DNA of 57,581 bases from an uncultured Acetatifactor sp. (GCA_910584865.1 CAJUCE010000002.1:35401-92981), one strand, 5' to 3'; numbered from the stretch's first letter, positions 8,930-18,739 are shown. The notes: generated by a model from the sequence alone, not told the origin. Numbers and translations: made by a program.

Positions 8930-10180
8930 ATGGCAGAAAATTTAGACAATCGACGGGTAAAAATAGGGGTCATCGGCGTAGGCGGAAGAGCCGTGGGCCT
9001 GATCGGGACAATGGCGGAGATGGGAGTCGCTGAGATTACGGCGCTCAGCGATGTCAGGCCGGAGAAAATGGAAGAGGGGCTGAAGGTGATCCGTGAGCAT
9101 GCGGATTATCCGGTAAGCTTCTATACGGATTATCATGAACTGCTGGCCCGGGAGGACATAGAGGGCGTAGTCATCGCCACATCCTGGAATGACCACACGA
9201 AGATCGCCATCGATTCTATGAAAGCAGGAAAGTACACCGGCTTCGAAGTGGGCGGAACCTCATCCATCCAGCAGTGCTGGGACCTGGTGCATGCCTATGA
9301 GGAGACGGGCACACCCTGCATGATTCTGGAAAACTGCTGTTACGGGCAATATGAGCTGGCAGTGCTGAATATGATCCGGAAAGGTCTGTTCGGGGAGATC
9401 ATCCATGTGGAGGGCAGCTATCAGCATGACCTGCGGGGACTGGCCGAGAAGATCCACGAGGGATATCAGCGCTCCCTGCATCACATGAAGCGCAATGCGG
9501 ATCTCTATCCCACCCATGAGATCGGCCCTCTGGCAAAATATCTGAATATTAACAGAGGGAACCGCTTCCTGACCCTAACCTCCACGGCGTCCAAAAGCAG
9601 AGGACTGGATCTGCGCGCGGCGAAGAGCTATGGAGAGCACAGCCCCATCTGGCACAGACACGCTCTGGGGGATGTGGTGACCACCGTGATCAAATGCGCC
9701 GGAGGAGAGACTGTCACCATCGTGCATGATACTTCCCTGCCCCGTCCCTACACCCGTAATAACACGGTTCATGGCACGAAGGGCATCTGGATGGAGATCA
9801 ACCATTCCATGTATTTTGAACCGGAGAGCTTTACTACGGAAGAGGAAGCCAACGAGATCGTGGAGCATATATGGGAGAATGCTGACCCTTACCTGGAGAA
9901 ATACAGGCATCCCATCTGGGATCGATTTCTGAACGACGGGGTGACCGGAGGGCACGGCGGTATGGATTATCTGGTTCTCCGTGCATTTTTGTACAGTATA
10001 CAGCATCGTATTGGACTGCCTATCGATGTTTACGATTCGGCGACATGGATGTCCATCACCTGTCTCACCGAGGAATCCATAGCCAAGGGCAGCATGCCGG
10101 TCTATGTACCGGACTTCACGAATGGCGCCTGGGTGTGCAGAGAGCCCATGCCGGAAAGCCCCTGGTCTCTGGACGCGTAG
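8930..10180 (+). CDS. GH109-like NAD-dependent alpha-N-acetylgalactosaminidase
   Basis: The 416-residue protein has an N-terminal Rossmann fold (GVIGVGGRAVG at residues 13-23) and the Gfo/Idh/MocA C-terminal domain. Several segments look like GH109 rather than generic dehydrogenases: MILENCCYG, LAVLNMIRKGLFGE, DLYPTHEIGPLAKYLNINRG and GGHGGMDYLVLRAF. GH109 enzymes split alpha-GalNAc by transient oxidation with bound NAD (family knowledge) and are known from removal of the blood-group A sugar. No signal peptide, so the likely site is cytoplasmic. The ribosome site is the AGGAG of the repeated leader. An ordinary sugar dehydrogenase remains the alternative. Confidence 0.82.
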   Translation: MAENLDNRRVKIGVIGVGGRAVGLIGTMAEMGVAEITALSDVRPEKMEEGLKVIREHADYPVSFYTDYHELLAREDIEGVVIATSWNDHTKIAIDSMKAGKYTGFEVGGTSSIQQCWDLVHAYEETGTPCMILENCCYGQYELAVLNMIRKGLFGEIIHVEGSYQHDLRGLAEKIHEGYQRSLHHMKRNADLYPTHEIGPLAKYLNINRGNRFLTLTSTASKSRGLDLRAAKSYGEHSPIWHRHALGDVVTTVIKCAGGETVTIVHDTSLPRPYTRNNTVHGTKGIWMEINHSMYFEPESFTTEEEANEIVEHIWENADPYLEKYRHPIWDRFLNDGVTGGHGGMDYLVLRAFLYSIQHRIGLPIDVYDSATWMSITCLTEESIAKGSMPVYVPDFTNGAWVCREPMPESPWSLDA

Positions 10181-10240
10181 GGGAAAGCCAGGCGGGCGGC
10201 GGGCATGAGGATATGTGATAAGGTCAGAAGGGAGACGGAT

Positions 10241-11878
10241 ATGGAATTATGGAAAACAAAACTGGTCTCTTCCATGGAGAAGGTCTTTCCCATGAAAGAG
10301 CCTTCCGGGGAAGGCGCCGAGCGGAAGATGGCAGGGCTTAAGGGAGAGACACTCTCCTTTCAAATCGCTTCCTGGTGGGGAGGGGAGGCCAGGGAATTTG
10401 CACAGGTACGGACCAGGGCGCCGGAAGGTATCAGTGTGCGTGTACGCAGTGTAAGCCTGGTTCCCTGTGTCTACACCTGCAACAGGGATCGGGACGAGGA
10501 TTATCTGGTCACAGAGCCGGGGCTTTATCCGGATCTGTTGGAGGAAATAGGACATTTTGGCTTTAAGCTGATGCGGGGGATTTGGTGCAGCCTGTGGGTG
10601 GATTTGGAGATCGGGGAAGAGGCTCGGGGCGGCGGAGAGATTCGGATTGTCCTGGAAAATGGGCAGCAGACCATAGAAGAATCTGTTTCGCTGGAAGTAC
10701 TGAATGCGGCGGCCATGCCTCTTTCCATTCCCCATACGGAATGGTTTCACAGTGATTGTCTGGCTGACTATTATGGAGTGGAGGTATTCAGCGAGCGGCA
10801 TTGGGAAATTATGGAGAACTTCGTCAAAACGGCAGTAAAGCGGGGCTGCAATACCATTCTGACGCCGATTTTTACGCCGCCGCTGGATACGGAGAAAGGC
10901 GGGGAACGGACTACCGTGCAGCTCATCGGTGTTTCAGTCAAGGGGAAAACGTATGAGTTTTCCTATGGAAAATTCAACCGCTGGGTGGATATGTGTGATA
11001 GATGCGGCATACAGTATTTTGAGATGTCTCATTTGTTTTCCCAATGGGGCGCAGTGTATTGTCCCAAGATCATCGGATGTAGGAACGGCAGGGAAGAGAA
11101 GCTTTTCGGCTGGCATACCAGGGCTGACAGCGGGGAATATGCGGAGTTTCTGGATGAGTTTTTACGCTCCTTTGCAGCGCATATAGAGAAACTGGGGATT
11201 GGGGAGAGATGCTTTTTCCATGTATCCGACGAACCGCATCTGGATCAGCTGGATTCCTACCGTACTGCCAGAAGCCTTATTCAGGAGAGATTAAAGGGCT
11301 ATCGGATCATTGACGCCCTCTCTGATTATGCATTTTACGAGACAGGGGCGGTGGAGGAGCCCATCTGCGCCAATGACATGATTCATACTTTTCTGGAGAA
11401 GCGTCCCGGGCGGCTGTGGACTTATTACTGCACGTCTCAGGGAATGGACGTATCCAACCGCTATATCGCCGTCTCCGGATACCGCACCAGGATCCTGGGG
11501 ATTCAGCTGTATAAGTATGATATCGACGGATTTTTGCACTGGGGCTATAATTTTTACAATTCGCAGTATTCCCGCTATCCGGTGGATCCTTATCGATGTA
11601 CGGACGCGGACGGGGCGTTCTGCGCAGGGGATCCCTTCCTGGTATATCCGGGGAAGGACGGCAGACCGGAGGAGTCCATTCGCATCATGCTGATGTATGA
11701 AGCCATGACGGATTTTATGGCGCTGAAATATCTGGAAAGTATTACGGACCGGGAGACTGCATTGGGCTGCCTGGGAGAAGAGGGCGAGTGGCTGGACTTT
11801 CGTAATTACCCCAGAAGCATCAGTTATGTGACACAGGTACGCAGAAGGGTGAATGAGGCCATCCGCAGGGCATTGTAA
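10241..11878 (+). CDS. DUF4091/GH123-like glycoside hydrolase
   Basis: The 545-residue protein has an N-terminal beta-rich region and a TIM-like domain with FHVSDEPHLDQ, an Asp-Glu pair at D330-E331 in the position expected for GH123-type beta-N-acetylgalactosaminidases. The C-terminal region (DGFLHWGYNFYNS to FLVYPGKDG and IRIMLMYEAMTDFMAL) is the hallmark of DUF4091. No secretion signal is seen. ATG 10241 is chosen over 10205 because AAGGGAG lies about six bases upstream. With GH36- and GH109-like genes beside it, a role in GalNAc-containing glycans is attractive (inference). Confidence 0.78.
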   Translation: MELWKTKLVSSMEKVFPMKEPSGEGAERKMAGLKGETLSFQIASWWGGEAREFAQVRTRAPEGISVRVRSVSLVPCVYTCNRDRDEDYLVTEPGLYPDLLEEIGHFGFKLMRGIWCSLWVDLEIGEEARGGGEIRIVLENGQQTIEESVSLEVLNAAAMPLSIPHTEWFHSDCLADYYGVEVFSERHWEIMENFVKTAVKRGCNTILTPIFTPPLDTEKGGERTTVQLIGVSVKGKTYEFSYGKFNRWVDMCDRCGIQYFEMSHLFSQWGAVYCPKIIGCRNGREEKLFGWHTRADSGEYAEFLDEFLRSFAAHIEKLGIGERCFFHVSDEPHLDQLDSYRTARSLIQERLKGYRIIDALSDYAFYETGAVEEPICANDMIHTFLEKRPGRLWTYYCTSQGMDVSNRYIAVSGYRTRILGIQLYKYDIDGFLHWGYNFYNSQYSRYPVDPYRCTDADGAFCAGDPFLVYPGKDGRPEESIRIMLMYEAMTDFMALKYLESITDRETALGCLGEEGEWLDFRNYPRSISYVTQVRRRVNEAIRRAL

Positions 11879-12019
11879 GAGAAGGGCTGAGCCGGATTTG
11901 AAGCCGGGAGTAACGATTGGAAGGCAGAGGTTTGCCGTCAGGCCGATCAGATTATTTTCAGACAGATGACTGGGATACTGTTGCATTTAAATGGGCTGCT
12001 GGAGTAAAGAGGATACCTT

Positions 12020-13116
12020 ATGATTTTAACAAAAGAGATACCTACATATATTATTTGTCCGCCTGTGCCTACCCCCAGGGAACGGTTTGCAGCCGACGAA
12101 CTGGCTGCATACTTAAACCGGATCTTCGGTATCTGCGTATCCCGGGCAAGGGAGAAGATGCCGGGGGCAAACTGCTTCTATATCGGTGGGCCGGGCAGGA
12201 ATCCCGGGTCAGCGCAGTCAGACCCGGGATACGGATGGATATGTTGGTGTATGTGGATCTGTGGAAATGCCCGGAGGGGTTTGCGCCGGAACCCTGTCTG
12301 CAGATCGACGAGGCGGCCTGGGGGAAAGAACAGAGGACCTGCGGCAGACCGGACGGAGACTGCCTGTCCTATACGGAATTTGAATCGAATCTGATGGAGT
12401 GGAAGAGGGCCTTTTCGGGGAAGAATGATTTTCCGGGGAACCAAGCAGGCGCTTCGGTGGTTTACTACGATTATTATATGGGGGTATATGGCAACCGGCA
12501 GCGTATTATCCCTATGGCAGATGAAATACAGAGCATTTGGAAACGATTTGCCGAATTGGATATCGCGGGGGCAGGGACCCAGATAGAATGTTTTAATCTC
12601 TGGAATCATCTGGTGAATCTCTATACCTTCGGCAGAACGGCTTATGATGTTTCGCTTTCCCTGGAAGCAAATTTAAAGGCATTGTGCAGACTGTTTGGGG
12701 AGGGCGGGGAATGGATAGTCCGGGCGGTTCTCCTGATGGAGGAAGCGCTGGACGGCGAGAGCATCATCGGTTTTGCCGGTAAATATATGATTGAGCATGT
12801 GGATAAGGAGCGGATCTACGGGCTGTTTGATCGGGCGCTTTCGGCGGCCGCGGGAGAGACGCAGCGAAACAATATCCGGCTGCTGCGGATGGCCTTCCGG
12901 TATTCGGAGATCGAGACCGCCGATTCGGCAAACCGGGAGAGAAAGACGTTTTCACGTTTCCAGGAATATGATGATCCGTCCGGGGAGCTGGCCTACATGG
13001 CGGTACATTTCGACAGCTTCCGGCACAATGACCCGGGTTACGGAATCGCTTTTCCCGTGACCAATACAGATACGAAGGACTTTGTGCCGGATGCATGGTA
13101 TGCGTTTGAGGGGTGA
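12020..13116 (+). pseudogene. Decayed DUF4838-like gene (frameshift and internal loss)
   Basis: ATG 12020, with AAAGAGGA upstream, opens a segment (MILTKEIPTYIICPPVPT, then FAADELAAYL) like the N-terminal domain of large DUF4838 glycoside-hydrolase-like proteins. Its frame stops at 12394. From about 12220 another frame carries the DUF4838-like middle region (WNHLVNLYTFGRTAYDVSLS) to the stop at 13116. Intact relatives are roughly 600-700 residues, so both a frameshift and a deletion of perhaps 200 codons near 12190-12220 are needed. The single frame 11917-13116 is open for 399 codons, but its first 90 residues look non-native. It closes the glycan operon. Confidence 0.6.
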
Positions 13117-13135
13117 ACGGAACGATATTTTGCGG

Positions 13136-13167
13136 AAGGCGGTTTAGGTATTTCCGGCCGCCTTTTT
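13136..13167 (+). terminator. Terminator of the glycan locus
   Basis: AAGGCGG (13136-13142) pairs with CCGCCTT (13158-13164) and is followed by T's. It overlaps the stop of the convergent anti-sigma gene. Confidence 0.7.
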
Positions 13168-13968
13168 CCGACGGATGCCGCAGGCGAGCAGCAGACAGAC
13201 AAGGATTCCGGCGGCGCCGATGCCTATGAGCACAAAGGTGCTCCGTAGCAGGGAGGCCTGCAGGGTATCAAAGTTATCCATATACTTCAGCCAGACATCA
13301 TAGTTAAGCAGCAGGAAGATGCCTGTCAGGTTCAGGCACAGCAGCCAGTGACAGTTCCTGTTCCAGTGCATGATACAGAAAAAATTGTAAAACAAAAGTG
13401 CTGTCTGTACGAAATAAGCGGCGATCAGCTGATTTTCCAGGAAGGGACCTATTTCCGGAAGATCCATACCGAAAATCGTCTCTGCGCCGGCTATGAGCCG
13501 CCGTACGGTATAGATAAATAGAACCATAAAATAAATGTCGATTGCCAACGAGAAGCCGCCCAGCAGATAGTTCTTTTTTACGGCAGGTTCGTGTCCTCTG
13601 CTGCCGGCGGAAAAGGCGAGAGCAGCCAGCAGGCAGACCACGAGAGGCAGGGGCTGATCCACGAGCAGGGCGGAGTATTTGTTGATAAAGAACAGCAGGA
13701 TTCCCAGAAATACAACAAAAAGCAGCAGTACATAGCAGATGATATTCTGGTATTTCAGCGTATTTCTAATTTTCTTCAGTCCGTCCAATTCCTTCTGCTC
13801 CAGTTTCTCACCGGCGAGTGTTTGACCGCGGAGTCTGGCGGCAATTAGACGGCATTCGCCGCAGCTTTGGATATGTTCCTCCACGTATTCCCTGGTGGCC
13901 TGGGAACACACTTCATCTACATAAGATGGGATTAAATCTCTGATAATGTCACAATTGATCTTTTCCAT
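13144..13968 (-). CDS. Anti-sigma factor with zf-HC2 domain
   Basis: The 274-residue protein begins with a zinc-finger anti-sigma domain: Cys6, then HIQSCGEC (His-x3-Cys-x2-Cys) around residues 32-39. About six hydrophobic segments follow from residue 75, so the protein should hold its sigma factor at the membrane. Its start overlaps the sigma gene by 20 bases, the usual arrangement of a cognate pair. GGAGG lies about six bases before the ATG. The signal that releases the sigma factor cannot be read from sequence. Confidence 0.88.
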   Translation of the reverse strand: MEKINCDIIRDLIPSYVDEVCSQATREYVEEHIQSCGECRLIAARLRGQTLAGEKLEQKELDGLKKIRNTLKYQNIICYVLLLFVVFLGILLFFINKYSALLVDQPLPLVVCLLAALAFSAGSRGHEPAVKKNYLLGGFSLAIDIYFMVLFIYTVRRLIAGAETIFGMDLPEIGPFLENQLIAAYFVQTALLFYNFFCIMHWNRNCHWLLCLNLTGIFLLLNYDVWLKYMDNFDTLQASLLRSTFVLIGIGAAGILVCLLLACGIRRKKAAGNT

Positions 13969-14434
13969 AGTTGACCTCCTTTGTCAGTGTAAGTTTTGCC
14001 CGGTAAAATGTGACACGGGCCCAGTTCTCGCTCTTTCCCAGCAGATTGCCGATCTCCCTGTAGGACAGATCGCCCAGCACCCGCAGCTTCACGACTTTCT
14101 GCATGTCCGGGGGCAGCCTGTGCAGTTCTTCCCATACATCTGCCAGCTCCACCTTCGCCATGGCCTGGCTCTGGGTGTCGTGAGGGGCTTCCAGAGTCTC
14201 GTCCAGCAATTCCAGCCGGGTTTTATTTATCCTGGCCCAATGCTGATACAAAAGATGTTTGGCGATCTGACACAGCCAGGTGGAGAGCTTGCAGCTATGA
14301 TCATAGCTGTCCAGGGATCCCAATGCTTTCAGGAATGTCTCCTGCATCAAGTCTTCCGCAAGATCGCTGTTTCCGCAGCGGGTATACAGGAAATGATATA
14401 CGATCTGGGAATATTGTCTGTATAGTTCATCCAT
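13949..14434 (-). CDS. ECF-family RNA polymerase sigma factor
   Basis: The 161-residue protein has region 2 (about residues 5-70, with DLAEDLMQETFLKAL and STWLCQIAKHLLY) and region 4 (about 105-155, with LPPDMQKVVKLRVLGDLSYR and IGNLLGKSENWARVTFYRAK). AAGGAGGAG precedes the ATG. It lies divergent from the CapA-like gene. The 50 bases upstream contain GAAACC, which resembles an ECF -35 element and could mean autoregulation, but I see no convincing -10. The partner anti-sigma gene follows immediately. Confidence 0.95.
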   Translation of the reverse strand: MDELYRQYSQIVYHFLYTRCGNSDLAEDLMQETFLKALGSLDSYDHSCKLSTWLCQIAKHLLYQHWARINKTRLELLDETLEAPHDTQSQAMAKVELADVWEELHRLPPDMQKVVKLRVLGDLSYREIGNLLGKSENWARVTFYRAKLTLTKEVNYGKDQL

Positions 14435-14621
14435 GTGCTCCTCCTTTCTGACACTTATATCCGAATCCGTGAGGTTTCGTTACAGGGGGAATTTCTTTTT
14501 TATCAATATATTGCTTATGGTTGTCCAGAGTATATCATATTTGGGAAGGGTAGTGACGATGGACAGAAAAGTTTTTATAAATGCAATAATATTAAGGAAA
14601 TCCTAAGAATTCGGTATAAGA

Positions 14622-14650
14622 TTGACAATCGACTCCAGCATCGATATGAT
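14622..14650 (+). promoter_or_regulatory. Sigma-70 promoter of the CapA-like gene
   Basis: A perfect TTGACA (14622-14627), 17 bases and TATGAT (14645-14650), about 70 bases before the chosen start. Confidence 0.75.
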
Positions 14651-14722
14651 AAAATAGAAAAGGTATCGCCCGGCAGGGGAATGGATGCGTTGCGAAATAG
14701 TATCGATACAGGAGTCTTGGAA

Positions 14723-16123
14723 ATGGAAAAGAGAAGATATAGCAGGAGGCGGAAACAAAATAGGGGAATTCTCCGGGGGCTGGGTGCGGTTTGTATTTTG
14801 GCGGCAGTCCTGTGGTTCTATGGAGGAAGCGGGGAGAATTCGGCGAAGGATTCGGATGAAGGAACTCCTTATTCGCTGCAGGAGATTGAACTGAAAACGA
14901 AGCAGGAGACCGGACAGGAAACCGCAGGTCAGGCAGAGAGCGGGGGAGATGCGGATATCGGATCGGCGGAGGGAACCGGCGGAAACCGGGAAGAAGGAAG
15001 CGATAGAAGCGCCGCAGCCCGGGCGGAGAAAACCGGCAGAGAACCTGGCGGCAGTCAGGGAACCGGAGAATCTGCGGACACGAAGAAGCCGGAGATCACC
15101 CTGGTGATGGTGGGAGATATTTTGCTGCATACCCCGGTGGCGGAGAGCGGCAGGCGGGAGGATGGAAGCTATGATTTCACTGCGGTCTTTGACGAAATGA
15201 GGGAGGAGATTGCAGGAGCGGATCTGGCCCTGGTGAATCAGGAAGTCATCATCGGCGGTGAAGAGCTGGGGATTTCAGGCTATCCGGCTTTTAATGCCCC
15301 TTATGAACTGGGGGACGCTTTGGCGGATGCGGGATTCGATGTGGTATTGCATGCTACCAATCACGCTTTGGACAAGGGTAAAAAGGGGATATTGAACTGT
15401 CTTGCCTTTTGGGAAGAGCGCTATCCCGGGATGGCGGTGCTGGGGATTCATGACAGCCAGGAGGGGCAGAAGGAAATCTATGTATATGAACAGGATGGAA
15501 TCCGGATCGCGGTGCTGAATTATACTTATGGAACCAACGGCATTCCGCTGCCGGCAGATATGCCCTATGCGGTGGATATGCTGGAGCGGGACCGTGTGGC
15601 AGAGGATCTGGATAAGGCTGGAGAGCTGGCGGATTTCGTGGTGGTATGCCCTCACTGGGGAACGGAGTATACGCTGGAGGCAACAAAGGAGCAGAAGGAT
15701 TGGGCATTGTTTTTTGCGGACAATGGGGCGGATTTGATTCTGGGGACCCATCCCCATGTGATTGAACCGATAGAATGGATCAAAACCTCTGACGGAAGCC
15801 GTGACGTTTTGGTGTATTATTCCCTGGGAAATTTTGTGAACTGGACCTCCGGGACGGGAGCAGGAGTGGCAAACCGCATGGTGGGCGGTATGGCGAAGGT
15901 GGGGATAGGATGGGAAGAAGGTGAAGTTGTAATCAATTCTTATGAGGCGGAGCCGGTGGTCTGTCATGTGGAGCAGGGATTCGGGGGAGTCAGAGTGTAT
16001 CCACTGGATTCCTATACTGCCAAACTGGCCGGGCAGAATGAGATCGTGAATCAGGACGCTGATTTTTCCCTGGAATATTGCCGCAGCCTGGCGCAGGAGA
16101 TATTCGGCAGCGCGTGGAGGTGA
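14723..16123 (+). CDS. CapA-family (PGA_cap) metallophosphatase-like protein
   Basis: ATG 14723 is chosen because AGGAG lies eight bases upstream and a basic n-region plus one TM helix follow directly; the open frame begins at 14435. The 466-residue product is a membrane-anchored protein with a Glu/Gly/Ser-rich linker (about residues 45-125). The CapA domain follows, with VMVGDILLH, ALVNQEV, HATNHALDKG, CPHWGTEY and LGTHPHVIEP, the metal-binding motif set of the family. CapA relatives take part in poly-gamma-glutamate capsule formation, but many Firmicute copies are stand-alone, and no capBC genes are seen here. Confidence 0.85.
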   Translation: MEKRRYSRRRKQNRGILRGLGAVCILAAVLWFYGGSGENSAKDSDEGTPYSLQEIELKTKQETGQETAGQAESGGDADIGSAEGTGGNREEGSDRSAAARAEKTGREPGGSQGTGESADTKKPEITLVMVGDILLHTPVAESGRREDGSYDFTAVFDEMREEIAGADLALVNQEVIIGGEELGISGYPAFNAPYELGDALADAGFDVVLHATNHALDKGKKGILNCLAFWEERYPGMAVLGIHDSQEGQKEIYVYEQDGIRIAVLNYTYGTNGIPLPADMPYAVDMLERDRVAEDLDKAGELADFVVVCPHWGTEYTLEATKEQKDWALFFADNGADLILGTHPHVIEPIEWIKTSDGSRDVLVYYSLGNFVNWTSGTGAGVANRMVGGMAKVGIGWEEGEVVINSYEAEPVVCHVEQGFGGVRVYPLDSYTAKLAGQNEIVNQDADFSLEYCRSLAQEIFGSAWR

Positions 16124-16287
16124 TGTGGTAATACATTGAAGGGGCTTGGTGCAGAACTAAAATAGAAATGATTTCCAAATGATTTCCAGGAGCTGCATCG
16201 GTTGACAAACGCGCTTTCCGATGCTAAGCTTTAAAAGGTGGATTCGGAAAGAATCCGGACAAATCGGAAAGGGACGGAAAAGAAGAC

Positions 16288-17817
16288 GTGGGTGAATCAA
16301 ATCGGAAGAGGAAAGGCTGGAAGGCAGCAGTTACTTTAGCGCTTGCGGCAGCCGTAGCCGGGGGGCTGTTTTTCTTCTATTATCATATATACAGGGTGGA
16401 GCCGGTGTTCAGCGAGATGGTATATGAATACGGCGAGTCACCCAGCCGGGATATTGCGGATTACCTGTCAGGTACGGATTGGTCCGTACATCTGGGAGAG
16501 CTGGATCTGTCCGGGGTAGACGAAGGACATACGGGTACTTATGAGGCGGTGGTATATCATGGAAGAACACAGTACATTTATGAGTTGACCATTCAAGATA
16601 CTGTGCCGCCGGAGATTGTATGGAGGCAGGATCAGATCTATCTGCCTGCCGGCAAGACATGCGGAGTGGAAGCGGTGATTGCGGGCGTGGAGGATGTGGA
16701 TCCCGGGGCGAAGGCTTATTTCCGTCAGGCAGACGGGCTGACGGAGGAAATTTGCTATGATGTAACCGGACAATACGAGCTGGAGATCGTTGCCAGAGAC
16801 AGCGCGGGAAATGAGACCCAGGGACAGGTTACGGTAATTGTGGATACGCCGCCTGTGTTTGCGGGAATCCACAATTTCTATTGCGTGCCGGGAAGCGAGC
16901 CGGACTATCTGGAAGCAGTGACGGCCAGCGATGATTTGGACGGAGATCTGACTAAGGACATTGCGGTGGATGATTCAGCTGTCAATCTGGAGGAGGCCGG
17001 AGAGTATACGCTGCGGTATCTGGCGGAGGACAGCTATGGGCTGGAAACAGTGGAAAATGCTACCGTTCTGGTGGCGCAAGGAGAGGAAATACAGGAGCTG
17101 ATCGGACAGAGGCTGATCGATTACAGGACGGATACGATCCTGGGAGCTCCTAATATTTACGATGCAGGCGTGTCGGAAAGAGAAGACATGGAGGCTACGC
17201 TGGAATATATGCGGCCTGCGCTGGTGCAGCTCTATCATGCAGTGGGAAGAGGCGGGTACAGTGCCGGTTCCGGATATATCATGGAAATCACGGAAGATAC
17301 GATTTATATTTGTTCTAACAGCCATGTGGTGGGAAAGTATGAGGACTGGGATGTTTATTTTTATGATGGAACTGTAGTCAAAGGAAAGGCAGTGGGCATC
17401 AGCGACAGCTATGACGTGGGTGTGGCGTCGGTTGCACTGGAAGATGTGCCGGAGGAGCTTTTGGAGAAACTGATGACCGTACATATAGACAGAACTTACT
17501 GGGAAGGGCTGGATCGGCAGAAACTGGGATTGGCTCTGGAGCGCATAGACAGAGAAGGCGGACTGATTCATGTCACGGAGGGAGAGCTGATCAAAATAAA
17601 GCAGCACTTTGCATGGAATGACATGAATGATCATACAGAGGTAACCGTGGAGCTGGTACATGGGGATTCGGGCTCGGCAATATTAGACGGTTACGGGAAT
17701 CTGATCTGTATGGCCTATGCCTATTCTACAGAACCCACACGTTATTGGTGTGTTCCGCTGGACGGGATTCTGGATTGTTATCAGGAAATTACAGGGCGGA
17801 TGCCTTTCGTATATTGA
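16288..17817 (+). CDS. Membrane-anchored trypsin-like serine protease with Ig-like domains
   Basis: The 509-residue protein starts at GTG 16288 (weak ribosome site, start less certain). It has one N-terminal TM helix (about residues 10-32), two or three DUF5011/Ig-like repeats (about 35-265, including VPPEIVW and DLDGDL) and a C-terminal trypsin-like domain. The catalytic triad is visible: His in SNSHVVG, Asp in SYDVGVAS and Ser in HGDSGSA. HtrA-type enzymes share this fold, but no PDZ domain is present. It should act outside the membrane. The CapA-like neighbour suggests a shared cell-surface role (inference). Confidence 0.82.
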   Translation: MGESNRKRKGWKAAVTLALAAAVAGGLFFFYYHIYRVEPVFSEMVYEYGESPSRDIADYLSGTDWSVHLGELDLSGVDEGHTGTYEAVVYHGRTQYIYELTIQDTVPPEIVWRQDQIYLPAGKTCGVEAVIAGVEDVDPGAKAYFRQADGLTEEICYDVTGQYELEIVARDSAGNETQGQVTVIVDTPPVFAGIHNFYCVPGSEPDYLEAVTASDDLDGDLTKDIAVDDSAVNLEEAGEYTLRYLAEDSYGLETVENATVLVAQGEEIQELIGQRLIDYRTDTILGAPNIYDAGVSEREDMEATLEYMRPALVQLYHAVGRGGYSAGSGYIMEITEDTIYICSNSHVVGKYEDWDVYFYDGTVVKGKAVGISDSYDVGVASVALEDVPEELLEKLMTVHIDRTYWEGLDRQKLGLALERIDREGGLIHVTEGELIKIKQHFAWNDMNDHTEVTVELVHGDSGSAILDGYGNLICMAYAYSTEPTRYWCVPLDGILDCYQEITGRMPFVY

Positions 17818-17902
17818 GATTTTTGACATGAAATCATGGATTTGGGGAAGAAATTCTGCGGGATTGTTTCTTGCAGGCCGGGCCGAAGAGAGGAGAAGAC
17901 AG

Positions 17903-18739
17903 ATGGAGATCATTGACGGAAAGAAGATTTCACAGGAAATCAAAGAGGAACTGAGAGAAAAGGCAGCAGAGCAGAAATCCCGGGGGGAGGAACGATGTCT
18001 GGCGGTAATTCAGGTGGGAAGCGATCCGGCTTCCACGGTATATGTGAGAAACAAGAAAAAAGCCTGTGAGTATATAGGAATCAAATCCATTTCCTATGAA
18101 TTGCCGGAGGAAACCGGCGAGGAAGAGCTGCTGGAGATCATCAGAGGATTGAATGAACGTGAGGATGTGAACGGTATATTAGTACAGCTTCCGTTGCCTG
18201 AACATATTAACGAGGAGCGGGTGCTGTCCACGATTGCGCCGAAGAAGGATGTGGACGGTTTCCATCCTGTGAGTGTGGGAAATCTCAGCATCGGCAGGCC
18301 GGGCTATGTATCCTGTACGCCGGCAGGTGTGATCCAGCTGCTGAAGCGTTCCGGCATCGAGATTGAGGGAAAGGAATGTGTGGTTCTGGGCAGAAGCAAT
18401 ATTGTCGGGAAGCCTATGGCCATGCTGCTTCTTCGGGAGAACGGAACGGTGACGGTCTGTCATTCCAGGACGAAGAATCTGAAAGAGATTACCAGAAGGG
18501 CGGATATTCTGGTTGTGGCAGTGGGCAGACCTAAATTTGTGGATGCGGATTTTGTGAAAGAAGGGGCTGTGGTCATTGATGTGGGAATTCACAGGAATCC
18601 GGGGGGAAAGCTCTGCGGAGATGTGGATTTCGACAATGTGGCGCCCAAGGCTTCCGCGATTACCCCTGTGCCCGGCGGCGTAGGGCCTATGACCATTGCC
18701 ATGCTGATGGCGAATTGTGTGAACGGTATCGGCGGATGA
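17903..18739 (+). CDS. folD: Methylenetetrahydrofolate dehydrogenase/cyclohydrolase FolD
   Basis: The 278-residue product is a complete bifunctional FolD, interconverting 5,10-methylene-, methenyl- and 10-formyl-tetrahydrofolate in the cytoplasm. Visible motifs include VQVGSDPASTVYVRNKKKAC (with the catalytic Lys), ILVQLPLP, PKKDVDGFHP, VLGRSNIVGKPMA for the NAD(P) site and PVPGGVGPMTIAML at the C terminus. The frame is open from 17717, but ATG 17903 follows AGGAGAAG and gives the family length. Confidence 0.97.
   Translation: MEIIDGKKISQEIKEELREKAAEQKSRGEERCLAVIQVGSDPASTVYVRNKKKACEYIGIKSISYELPEETGEEELLEIIRGLNEREDVNGILVQLPLPEHINEERVLSTIAPKKDVDGFHPVSVGNLSIGRPGYVSCTPAGVIQLLKRSGIEIEGKECVVLGRSNIVGKPMAMLLLRENGTVTVCHSRTKNLKEITRRADILVVAVGRPKFVDADFVKEGAVVIDVGIHRNPGGKLCGDVDFDNVAPKASAITPVPGGVGPMTIAMLMANCVNGIGG

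Noticed and set aside
11917..13116. 399-codon frame read as an intact protein
   Set aside because: The first ~90 residues do not look like protein from this family, whereas another frame over the same bases starts with a ribosome site and matches the DUF4838 N terminus.
14435..14722. Upstream extension of the CapA-like frame
   Set aside because: The extension crosses the sigma-70 promoter at 14622-14650, and AGGAG sits eight bases before ATG 14723.
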